Below are positions 1-9,344 of a stretch of 64,000 nt of DNA, one piece after another. Source of the DNA: Tubulanus polymorphus (Eukaryota > Nemertea > Palaeonemertea > Tubulaniformes > Tubulanidae); assembly GCF_964204645.1 (NCBI RefSeq), contig NC_134027.1:9102485-9166484 (forward strand). Reading direction: 5' to 3'. The notes beneath the pieces are model-generated. The model was not told where the DNA came from. It did no database searches and saw only the letters and a list, made by a program, of their open reading frames with translations. The number at the start of each line of letters is the position of its first letter. The first letter of the stretch is position 1. The position numbers and the translations under genes are program-made.

Positions 1-377
1 GCGTTGGGATTAGAAAATGGTCTACTTCATTGTCCTAATTTCACTCAAAAAAGTTTGCTTGAGACTTTTCTACTGAGAAATTCCAACATTTTGTTATGTA
101 ACAGATGTCGAGATACCCGGGGCCCTCCCCTTGTAACAATAAATAAACTTTTTGACAGCCCCTGCCCATACGTGTTACGTAATTGTTGAACAGCCCCTAG
201 CATTTAAAACTTTAAATCAATAAGTAATCCTGCCCCTGAGAGATGGATCATCTTCACAGAAATGTTTATCGATTTTATTTCTTGGTCACTTCGGTTAATC
301 ATTTTCATGTTCATTGAAACCACACCCAGGGTATTTAGTGCAAATGACTGCTTCTCGAAATCGTCACTTAACTGTGG
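1..377. other. Intergenic flank, no gene supported
   Basis: Nothing here can be supported as a gene. A possible terminal exon on the + strand (an AG acceptor near 104, a short frame that stops at an AATAAA-like run near 139-150) could be the 3' end of a gene lying outside the window, but there is no recognisable protein sequence. The remainder is probably the 3' UTR of the minus-strand gene that follows. Confidence 0.3.
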
Positions 378-1489
378 TTAAGACGAGATGGCGGGTCTCG
401 AACGAGCCACGTATTGTTGCGAAACTTGCAGCGTTACGATTAGAGCGAGCAACAATGGACTGAATACACACATATACCACGACGTTCCCGTCACATTTTT
501 AACGAACCAGTTCGAGAACATACCCGTCACCAGCGTCACGGATGCGAGAAAGAACATCAGCGTACCGGACGTGGCGTGGTAAAGTTTCATATCGCCTAAT
601 TTCAGGTTGATGAATTTCTGCACAAGTGAATGGTACAAAAGTCCCGTTCCAGCCATACACTGAAAGCATATGTAGCTGACAGTCATTAAACCTAATATGC
701 CGTGCCAGGTCACGAAGTGCAGTTTGTCATTCAGAATTTTGTTGTAGAATATCACACTGAATCCGGCGACAGCTGAACACGCAGCAATAAGCATTAATAT
801 CCAATGAACGCGTACTTTCAACGATCTCGCAGCCTTCTTCAACAGCGAACTGTCCTGTGAAAATGTAAGGATACCTTCAAATGCTAGAATGGTAAACTGA
901 AAAGAGAAACCAATTTTAGATCAATTTGTCATTCAATTAAAACCGTGTAGATGAGTAAGTGTGGAGGTAGATGTATGATAGATGGTTAGCATATATACTT
1001 ACTGCGATGACCATTAAAGTTGGATGCCAAGAGAAAAGACCTAGTAAAAAGAAAAAAAGTTCTTTTTCAAATTGCGCTGACAAGATCTGTAATAGTAAAA
1101 CGCAGTTACGGTCAATTACATTTTGTTTGGCGGTATAGAATTTTTAAGTAGGGCCAGGTTACAGAGACTGTTTGGGTTGACCACAACCTTACCCCTTAAC
1201 TAGCGCTTTTAACTCTAACCTTATACCGTAATCCCTAATTTCAGCGGTTCAAAAAGCCGCCATTTTGTATTTCAAGTACTACTTCCGTTTCGTAGAAACC
1301 CAGAATCCATATAAACCAGCAGAGCAGAAATGTTCCAGTGAAAATGAATCACTTACTGGACCCAGGCGTTGCGGTATATATTAGAAATCCAGCGAACAAT
1401 ACGGCTATGAAGTGAGCAGCCATAGCTTGAATTCTTTCGATGATAAATTCTATGTAAAAATGACGATTTGTGTTGTCGTCAGCTGTCAT
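378..1489 (-). CDS. CYB561D2: Cytochrome b561 domain-containing protein 2-like transmembrane reductase
   Basis: Three exons on the minus strand: 1489-1357, 1040-1003 and 896-378, giving 229 codons; human CYB561D2 is of similar length. The junctions close in phase and rebuild the family signature PGSSLFSWHPTLM across exons 1 and 2, then FEGILTFSQDSSLL, and later GLLYHSL and KLYHATSG. Cytochrome b561 proteins are six-helix membrane proteins with two haem b groups held by paired histidines; candidate ligands are visible in SWHP, VHWI, TWHG and LYHATSG. They pass electrons across endomembranes, typically from ascorbate to ferric iron or monodehydroascorbate. The start is the ATG at 1489, because it precedes a soluble N-terminus leading into the first helix (MAAHFIAVLFAGFLIY). 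It is divergent to PEDS1. The family assignment is firm; CYB561D1 versus D2 rests on my recollection of the D2 sequence. Confidence 0.92.
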
Positions 1490-1799
1490 GTGTCATGTCA
1501 CTAGGTTCTCCACGCTATCACCACCGATTATTTCTTAACCGCATGTGGATCTCTCGAATGCATATATATATATATGAGCCATCCACGTTCCCGTCTCGAC
1601 CCGTTACTGTCTCGACCCGTTCCCGTCTCGACCCTACCGTACAATAGCGCCACCACAGTCGATTATTTGAACTAAAACACTACGGCGCGTATCGGATTCG
1701 TTTTTCGCATGTGAACCTACCAACAATTTTAAAAAATCAAATTAGATTTTTGAAAACTTTTCATTGAAAAGATCGAATGATGGAAACGGTATAAGCTTA

Positions 1800-1993
1800 A
1801 GTGCAGATCCGCACCTCCCCGCGTAAACGGTTCAATCAATTACATTTAATATCAACACGTATTGCAGATTCAAAATTCAGCAATTCAGTGGTTTGCCATT
1901 GGTTAATTTTTAGATATCTTCACTAGAAAGATTTTAGCCTGGATTCTGTCATTCAGCAGATTGCGTCAATCACAAGAGGTGTGGATCTGCACT
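1800..1993. mobile_element. 194-bp MITE with TA target duplication, inside the fold-back left arm
   Basis: Termini AGTGCAGATCCGCACCTC and its near-perfect inverse (one mismatch) bound a non-coding 194-bp block flanked by TA on both sides (1798-1799, 1994-1995). The matching position of the right arm, near 6570, lacks it. A TA duplication suggests a Tc1/mariner-type family. Confidence 0.7.
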
Positions 1994-2359
1994 TACCAAG
2001 AAAACGCCTCCAATGTCAACAGAAGTAAAAATTCAAGATGCGAAGTAAGCAATTTCCCGTCGAGATTTCCTCCCAGAAATAATATATATTTACTGGTAAA
2101 GCTAAACTAATTTCAAATATAATCTTGAATGAATTACACGAGTGTAATTATTTTGGTTTCTAAAAAATAAAATCAACTTTCTTTAAATCTCTCAAACCGT
2201 TTTTTTCAAAAAACGACCCGGCCCGGGGCATTTTGTTTGGGGCATGTTTATTGCCATTAATCAATTCGAATTCATCAAATTTATGAAGAAAATTAATGTC
2301 TGAATTTTGCAAAAAAAATAAAGATGATTGTTAAATTCATGAAGCGTTATCTTTCTCTA

Positions 2360-2987
2360 CAGATCCCGTGGGTCTTTCTCCATGGACCCTATGTTCCTGT
2401 CTCGACCCTTCAAACCTGTCTCTAGTCTCTACACAGTCCCGTGGACACTATGTTCCTGTCTCGACCCTTCAAACCTGTCTCTACTCTCTACACAGTCCCG
2501 TGGACACTATGTTCCCGTCTCGACCCTTCAAATCTGTCTCTACTCTCTACACAGTCCTGTGGACACCATGTTCCCGTCTCGACCCTTCAAAACTGTCTCT
2601 AGTCTCTACACAATCCCGTAGACACCATGTTCCCGTTTCGACCCTTCACACCTGTCTCTACTCTCTACACAGTCCCCTGGACACCATGTTCCCGTCTCGA
2701 CCCTTCTAACCTGTCTCTAGTCTCTACACAGTCCCGTAGACACCATGTTCCCGTCTCGACCCTTCTAACCTGTCTCTACTCTCTACACAGTCCCGTGGAC
2801 ACTATGTTCCCGTCTCGACCCTTCAAATCTGTCTCTACTCTCTACACAGTCCTGTGGACACCATGTTCCCGTCTCGACCCTTCTAACCTGTCTCTAGTCT
2901 CTACACAGTCCCGTGGAGCCTATGTTCCCGTCTCGACCCTTCACACCTGTCTCTACTCTCTACACAGTCCCCTGGACACCATGTTCC
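2360..2987 (+). repeat. 59-bp minisatellite array, left arm part 1
   Basis: Ten units at a spacing of exactly 59 bp (CTCGACCCTT at 2401, 2460, 2519, 2578, 2637, 2696, 2755, 2814, 2873 and 2932). The core is TTCCCGTCTCGACCCTTC, followed by CTGTCTCTACTCTCTACACA and GTCCCGTGGACACCATG. Units differ by a few substitutions. The array is cut by an insertion at 2988 and resumes at 3544. Confidence 0.95.
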
Positions 2988-3543
2988 TATTGGGGTGATA
3001 AATTAGTAGTTTGCATAGAGGGAGGGAAGCCAGAGTTCAGGGCAGTGGCTGAAGTTAGTAAACAACCTACGTAGATGCTTACGTCGCACACAAGACACTG
3101 AATAGAAGATAGGTGAAAGTGACGTGAGTATCTGCGTAGGGTTGCTGGTTATAGCGGCAGCCTTGAGCTCTGGTATGGCTAGGAAGTAAACAAGTAATAA
3201 ACTCGTGACGTATAACATATGTAGAAGTATACGTCACGAGTAACATGATATAAGATAAAAAGGGAGGGTCAGCACAGTAAGGGGGAGAGAGATGCTAGAG
3301 TGGCGGAGAAGCCTAAAAATACGAGCTGTAGGAAGGAATAAGAATTGTGCGGGAAAATAAAGAAAGAACGTAGACCCACGAGAAGAGTTGTTATTATTCC
3401 GGAGTCAGAGGGATATCACTTATCGGATTAATCGGAACCAACAACGACAACACGAGGGGAGAACGCAACGTGGCCCCCACAACAATTGGTTGAGAAACTC
3501 AACTCCACAACATTGTTGGAGAACCGAAAGCAACCCCACAACA
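2988..3543. mobile_element. LTR-like 556-bp insertion (probable solo LTR) in the minisatellite
   Basis: This block interrupts the 59-bp array between TTCC (2984-2987) and TTCC (3544-3547), a 4-bp direct repeat as left by integrases. The ends are imperfect inverses (TATTGGGGTG and CCCCACAACA). It has features expected of an LTR: a palindromic upstream part, a TATA-like GATATAAGATAAAAAGG near 3248-3264, a polyadenylation-type AATAAAG near 3355, and no ORF. A solo LTR is the simplest reading; a short non-autonomous DNA element is the alternative. Confidence 0.6.
3198..3242. promoter_or_regulatory. Palindrome with two CRE-like cores inside the LTR-like insertion
   Basis: AACTCGTGACGTATA is followed about 14 bp later by its inverse TATACGTCACGAGT. 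Each arm carries TGACGT/ACGTCA, the core of a cAMP-response/bZIP site. Position upstream of the TATA-like sequence suits an LTR enhancer. Binding is inferred. Confidence 0.45.
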
Positions 3544-3850
3544 TTCCCGTCTCGACCCTTCTAACCTGTCTCTAGTCTCTACACAGTCCCGTAGACACCA
3601 TGTTCCCGTCTCGACCCTTCTAACCTGTCTCTACTCTGTACACAGTCCCGTGGACACCATGTTCCCGTCTCGACCCTTCAAATCTGTCTCTACTCTCTAC
3701 ACAGTCCCGTGGACCCTATGTTCCCGTCTCGACCCTTCACACCTGTCTCTACTCTCTACACAGTCCCGTGGACCCTATGTTCCCGTCTCGACCCTTCACA
3801 CCTGTCTCTACTCTCTACACAGTCGTGTGGACACCATGTTCCCGTCTCGA
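3544..3850 (+). repeat. 59-bp minisatellite array, left arm part 2
   Basis: Five complete units and one partial unit in register with the first block (CTCGACCCTT at 3551, 3610, 3669, 3728, 3787; degenerate at 3846). Together with 2360-2987 this is one array split by the LTR-like insertion. Confidence 0.93.
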
Positions 3851-3859
3851 CATTTTTAG

Positions 3860-5575
3860 TGGACACAGGTTTAGTGAAGCCATTAAGATGGTGTTTCGTA
3901 TCTTGTATCAAGATATTTCGATATAAGTAATGATTTGTCATTCACGATTTGTCGGGCTACAACAGGCAGAAACAAGAAAATTAATTTTAGAAAATTATTT
4001 GACGCCTGAGAAAAAAGTGTAGAATTTCTGGGCTAAGCTAATGTGGAATTGCAAATTTGAAATCGAAGTTTTAAGAAATTTGGGGAATGATGAGATTTGG
4101 CGATTGGGTAGATGATACAGGTCTTCGACTCTAGTAGTGGTTTAAATTTTTTTATTGAAAATTCTCAATAATTGATCGCGAACTTGCGACCGACTTCATT
4201 TACTTATGCCTCTAAGCTGGTCTGCAACTTCATTGCCTCCATGGATGAAGAAAGAGCTCTTCTGATGTCTGCTTCATCATGACTTCGAGCATATCGTGTG
4301 GCCTAGCCAGCCGGCCCGGTCCCCGGGCCCGGGCCACGGGTTTGGCTGTCACTCGATATCCTAGAGTCTTGAGTCTGGGTGGGTTGAAGTAGACATTGTC
4401 ATTTAAAATAACATGCTTATGTTGTTCTGTATGAATTACCCGTGTGTCATGTATGTTGTATTAATTTATTTTAAAATTTGTATTTATTGAATTTGGGAAT
4501 TTTATCCCGGAATTTCAATGTAATAAGGATCAATAAAGAATTGAATTGAATTGTCACCTAATACACATGCCATCAGAGGACGCGGAGCCGTATATGACAG
4601 CTATGCTATTATAAATTGCTAATCTCACGAAACTTGCATACTCCTAATATCAAACATATTTTCACAAACGATTGAATATTGAAATTATATGTTTACACAT
4701 TTTCATATTGACCGCTTGTAGCCGCTGATGAAATTCACGCCGGCCCTACACACATCGTAGATAGCTTCGTCATTCCACCGGCATGCCCACGTCAGGGTCT
4801 GACTTTTATATCAGACTTCTGCATCGTGTATACATCCGCCATTTAACCGAATAATCCGATTTACTTATCATTTCTATTTATGCCTGCCGCTTCTGATATA
4901 ATCATACATCCTTTACTATTACAATACGTCTTCTAATGATATTTAATGCAATATAACATTTCGACGTTCAAATATAGGTCATTATATAATCACAGGAAGC
5001 CATTCTACATCTATGTCAATAATATTTTGCCAGACAGCTTGTTTGTGTACACATAAACCTGTGACGTTTTGCACATCGATTTACGGCTGTCGTTTGTAAA
5101 ATGACGCTGAATGGTTAGCATTGTTTAGGTTTCATAATGGTAACGTTTTATAAGGCGTCAAAAAAAAGAAAATTAAGATGAGAATGAAAGCCTTTCGTAT
5201 TGAAGACCATGGGATTCAGCCAAGGAACATTGATTATCGATTATCAAAAATCTAGAATTTCGACTATTAGGACAATGTCGGTTGTAATCTTCTGGTTCTT
5301 TGAGTTCGTTCTAATGAGTTTTCATTGTAATGTGTATGGTGCATATTCCTGAAAATTTCACTGAGTTTGATTGAAAATTGTAGAAATTTTCCTTATGTAT
5401 ACATGTATCAATATTCAGTCCGTCGGCATCGATTTTGTAGATTTCTCATCTTTTTAATCAATGAATATTCGACCAATTTTAATATTAATTTCCATCTTTT
5501 TTAAAGGCTCGTCCCACTGAGTGGAAATATTACAAGCCGATTAGATATGTCAGAGTATCCCAGAAACTGTCTAGA
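3860..5575. other. Central spacer of the fold-back element
   Basis: No credible coding sequence in six frames. Near 4295-4340 is a run of GGCCCGG/CCCGGGCC palindromes. At 4500-4553 the + strand has AATAAAG followed by GAATT-type tandem repeats, like the 3' tail of a degenerate non-LTR retrotransposon. The rest is AT-rich and featureless. Confidence 0.4.
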
Positions 5576-5579
5576 AACG

Positions 5580-6196
5580 GATGTGAAGGGTCGAGACGGG
5601 AACATGGTGTCTACGAGACTGTGTAGAGACTAGAGACAGTTTTGAAGGGTCGAGACGGGAACATGGTGTCTACGGGACTGTGTAGAGACTAGAGACAGTT
5701 TTGAAGGGTCGAGACGGGAACATGGTGTCCACGGGACTGTGTAGAGAGTAGAGACAGGTGTGAAGGGTCGAGACGGGAACATGGTGTCTACGGGACTGTG
5801 TAGAGAGTAGAGACAGATTTGAAGGGTCGAGACGGGAACATGGTGTCCACGGGACTGTGTAGAGACTAGAGACAGTTTTGAAGGGTCGAGACGGGAACAT
5901 GGTGTCCACGGGACTGTGTAGAGAGTAGAGACAGGTTTAAAGGGTCGAGACGGGAACATGGTGTCCAGGGGACTGTGTAGAGACTAGAGACAGGTTAGAA
6001 GGGTCGAGACGGGAACATGGTGTCCACGGGACTGTGTAGAGAGTAGAGACAGGTGTGAAGGGTCGAGGCGGGAACATAGGGTCCACAGGACTGTGTAGAG
6101 AGTGGAGACAGATGTGAAGGGTCGAGACGGGAACATAGGGTCCACGGGACTGTGTAGAGAGTAGAGCCAGATTTGAAGGGTCGAGACGGGAACATG
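5580..6196 (-). repeat. 59-bp minisatellite array, right arm (inverted)
   Basis: Eleven units, same 59-bp monomer as the left arm but reverse complemented (AAGGGTCGAG at 5586, 5645, 5704 and onward every 59 bp to 6176). It is continuous, with no LTR-like interruption. Confidence 0.95.
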
Positions 6197-6854
6197 GTGT
6201 GGGGAACAACGTGATCTAGAAATCAACGCGTCATAAAATTGAACAAGATCTTAATTTTTTTGCAAAATTTATACAATAATTTTTTTTTCATAAATTTGAT
6301 GAATTACATTTGAATTGATAAATGGCACAATGAAACATGTCCCAATTAAAATGCCGCGGGCTGGGTCGTTTTTAGGAACATGGTTTGAAGGATTTGAATA
6401 AAGTTGATTTTATTTCTAAGAAACCAAAATAATTCAACTCGTGTAATTCATTTGAAATTAGTGTAAAGCTTTTAAACAGTGAATATATTCTTCCCAGATT
6501 CTGGGAGGAAATTTCGACGGGAAATTGTTTTTCGCATCCTGAATTTTTACTTTTATTCACATTGGAGGTGATTTCCTCATTCGATCTTTTCAATCAAAAG
6601 TTTAAAGAATCTAATGAAGTTCTAAAATTGTTGGGAAGTGTCACTGATCGTTCTGTGAAAACCGAATCCGATACGCGCAAGTGTTATGGTTCAAATAATC
6701 GACTGTGGTGGCGCTATCGTACGGTAGGGTCGCGACGGGAACGGGTCGAGAGAGTAACGGGTCGAGAGGGGAACGTGGATAGCTCATATGCAACTCCTCG
6801 AATGACTTTGAAGTAGAAACAACAAAAAGGACGGCTCCGACATTGGATCGAAAA

Positions 6855-9259
6855 ATGGCGACCACCACCAGCACTGTGATGACAACGACATGTAGTAGCA
6901 AAAATACGCAGGCTCATAGCGATGAAGACATCTTAAAAAACTCTATGTGCGAGGATGATCCGAACCAAAACAGTCCAGTGAATGTGAGTGAAAAGAAACC
7001 TCGATGGGGACCACAGCACACAGGCGCACAACTACTCGCAGCTCAGTATACACCCGGTACGTTCGTCTAGCATTTTTGGAATTACATAATTTGATAAGAT
7101 AAAAACCCACTATGTACAAATTAAAAGAATTTTGAAATGGAGAATTGATTTATTCAAAGAATCTAAAGTCTAAGATACACAACGTTTCGATCTCACCCTA
7201 GAGATATTGACTAAAACAGGATAAGAGAAGAGTGAATTACATAATTTGATATTTTTGGAAGTGGATATTTTGCCAATGCAAGAATAACAGGAATAATGCC
7301 GCATTAGCAAAATATTACCTGTCAATTTTTACACTGAAATATGCAATCATTATGTAATTAGGACACCTTATTCAGTAATGGTGTACTTTTGATTCTCTTT
7401 TCAATCACTTCGGCTTTCAGCAAGTGGAAACGCATTCGATTGTGTTGACAGAGGTTTTGCCACACTCAGAAGGATATCTAGCCTAAGGCTTAAAATTAGA
7501 CACAAAAACGCCTAATTTTACATTCAGCTACAAGTAACACATACAAAATATTAGTTTGTCCTTCATTTTAGGAAAGTTATTAGGACATTTCTGGGCAATT
7601 CTAATCATTAGTGTCACATGAAACTCCTATTTCCCAAGGCAAATATCTGTAACGCTATGTTACAAGGGTGTATAACAGGCTGTGACGCTATGTGAAACCC
7701 CTGTAACTTAAAGTGAAATATCTGTAACACCCTGTAAGGGTGTAACAGGCTGTAATGCCTGTAACAGTCTGTGGAACCCCCCTGGTAACTCAATATTATG
7801 TAAGGCTTAAAATGGGACAAAGAAATGCTTAACTTTTCATCAAGTTACAAGAGTAAACTCATAACATAATTCGTACTTCATTTTGCTAAGCTGAAAGGAT
7901 ATCTCAGCCATGTAATTCTACATAATCTTTAATGTCCCATGATGCTCCTATTACTGAAGGAGGTAATTATTATTCAAAGTAACCAGTAGACATACAAATG
8001 AAACTACATTGTTTTTCCAGGCATTTATCTGATTGATGGTTGACTTATCAAACAAAAGATTTGAGCCAGCGCCAAACCGTCTGCTGGCCTAAATAGGATC
8101 CTTTTCATTCTTGGCAATAATTTTTGATAATACATTGGATTTATTTTTTCCAGGAAAGCGTTTGCAAGAGACGGTGTGTGTAGGCGTTGCGATTGTCTTC
8201 ATGGTGTTCAATCTATTCCAGTTTGCTAGGCATTTCGATTACCAAAATTGGTATGTCATCATCATTTGTGCTGGTAAGTTGTTTTGCTGATCGAATAGAC
8301 TGTATGAACGTTGGTCTAGAGCCTGATTGATTAAACAGGAATAATGGCAAATTTAAATACATTTAATCATCAATACAATACTAAAGTCTATTTATTAATG
8401 TATGAGACCTGTTTTTCTGGGATATTTTGCTTACTTTTTGGGGTACATACCTCATTTATGTCTTAACAGAATGCCAAAAATCGCGGACAACAACTGAATA
8501 TCCGATATATTTCCAGTTCTGTACCAATTAGATGGATTGGCAAAAAGACTCCTTAAGTCCAGTTGAATGAGAGAGAAAATCCTCCATTTTGTCAAATTTC
8601 TTGGATTTGAACATTGTTACCATGCCTACGCCACCCTGATTTAGTTGTTGAGACCCCACAAGAAAAATAACTTCATTTCGTAGGCATGGTGACAATGTAA
8701 AAATTCAAGAAATTTCACAAAATGGAGGATTTTCTCTCATTCAATTGGACTTAAGGAGTCTTTTTGCCAATCCATCTAATTGGTACAGAACTGGAAATAT
8801 ATCGGATATTCAGTTGTTGTCCGCGATTTTTGGCATTCTGTTAAGACATAAATGAGGTATGTACCCCAAAAAGTAAGCAAAATATCCAAGAAAAACAGGT
8901 CTCATCAATTAATAAATAGACATTAGATCACGGAATTTTCCCAGAATACAATTACATAAATCCCATATACTGAATTCATCTTTTCTTTGCAAAGCACCGT
9001 CATTGTGGCAGGCTCAATCGCACGTTATAAAATCCGCCCCATCAATTATTTCATTGAAAAGCAGGTTTTAAAAGCAAACATTTAGTACATATTGATCATA
9101 ACGAAATACAATCCAGCATAAGCAATTTTCTTTTTCGATTCATCTATCTTCCATCTACTCAAATGACAATAAGAGGCTTTTTTACAGTAAATTATAATTA
9201 TAATTACGGTTGTAATTATTATGATAATAATAATAATTACTATTATTTTCATTATGATT

Positions 9260-9344
<85 letters not shown>

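Larger units (their letters stand above)
1561..6796. mobile_element. Fold-back-like element with long inverted arms containing tandem repeats
   Basis: The sequence from about 1561 to 2360 recurs as reverse complement from about 6796 back to 6200. It includes the GAGC[C/T]ATCCACGTTCCC end, the block around TCGACTGTGGTGGCGCTAT, and an AT-rich stretch next to the tandem arrays. Inside each arm is an array of 59-bp repeats in opposite orientation (2370-3850 and 5580-6196), around a central spacer of about 1.7 kb without a credible ORF. CTCGAATG lies immediately outside both ends (1553-1560 and 6797-6804), as expected of an 8-bp target-site duplication. This architecture (long inverted repeats built partly from tandem repeats) is that of Drosophila FB and sea-urchin TU elements. 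The outermost bases are not identical, because the left end carries a TA microsatellite. Non-autonomous; the transposase source is unknown. Confidence 0.72.

Noticed and set aside
2368-6226. Many overlapping 60-120-codon frames in the 59-bp arrays
   Set aside because: The 59-bp monomer lacks stops in one direction, and because 59 is not a multiple of 3 all three frames stay open. The proteins are the same 59-residue translation cycling; no start context, no splice pattern.
9082-9303. Ile-rich 73-codon frame
   Set aside because: Translation of the ATT microsatellite.
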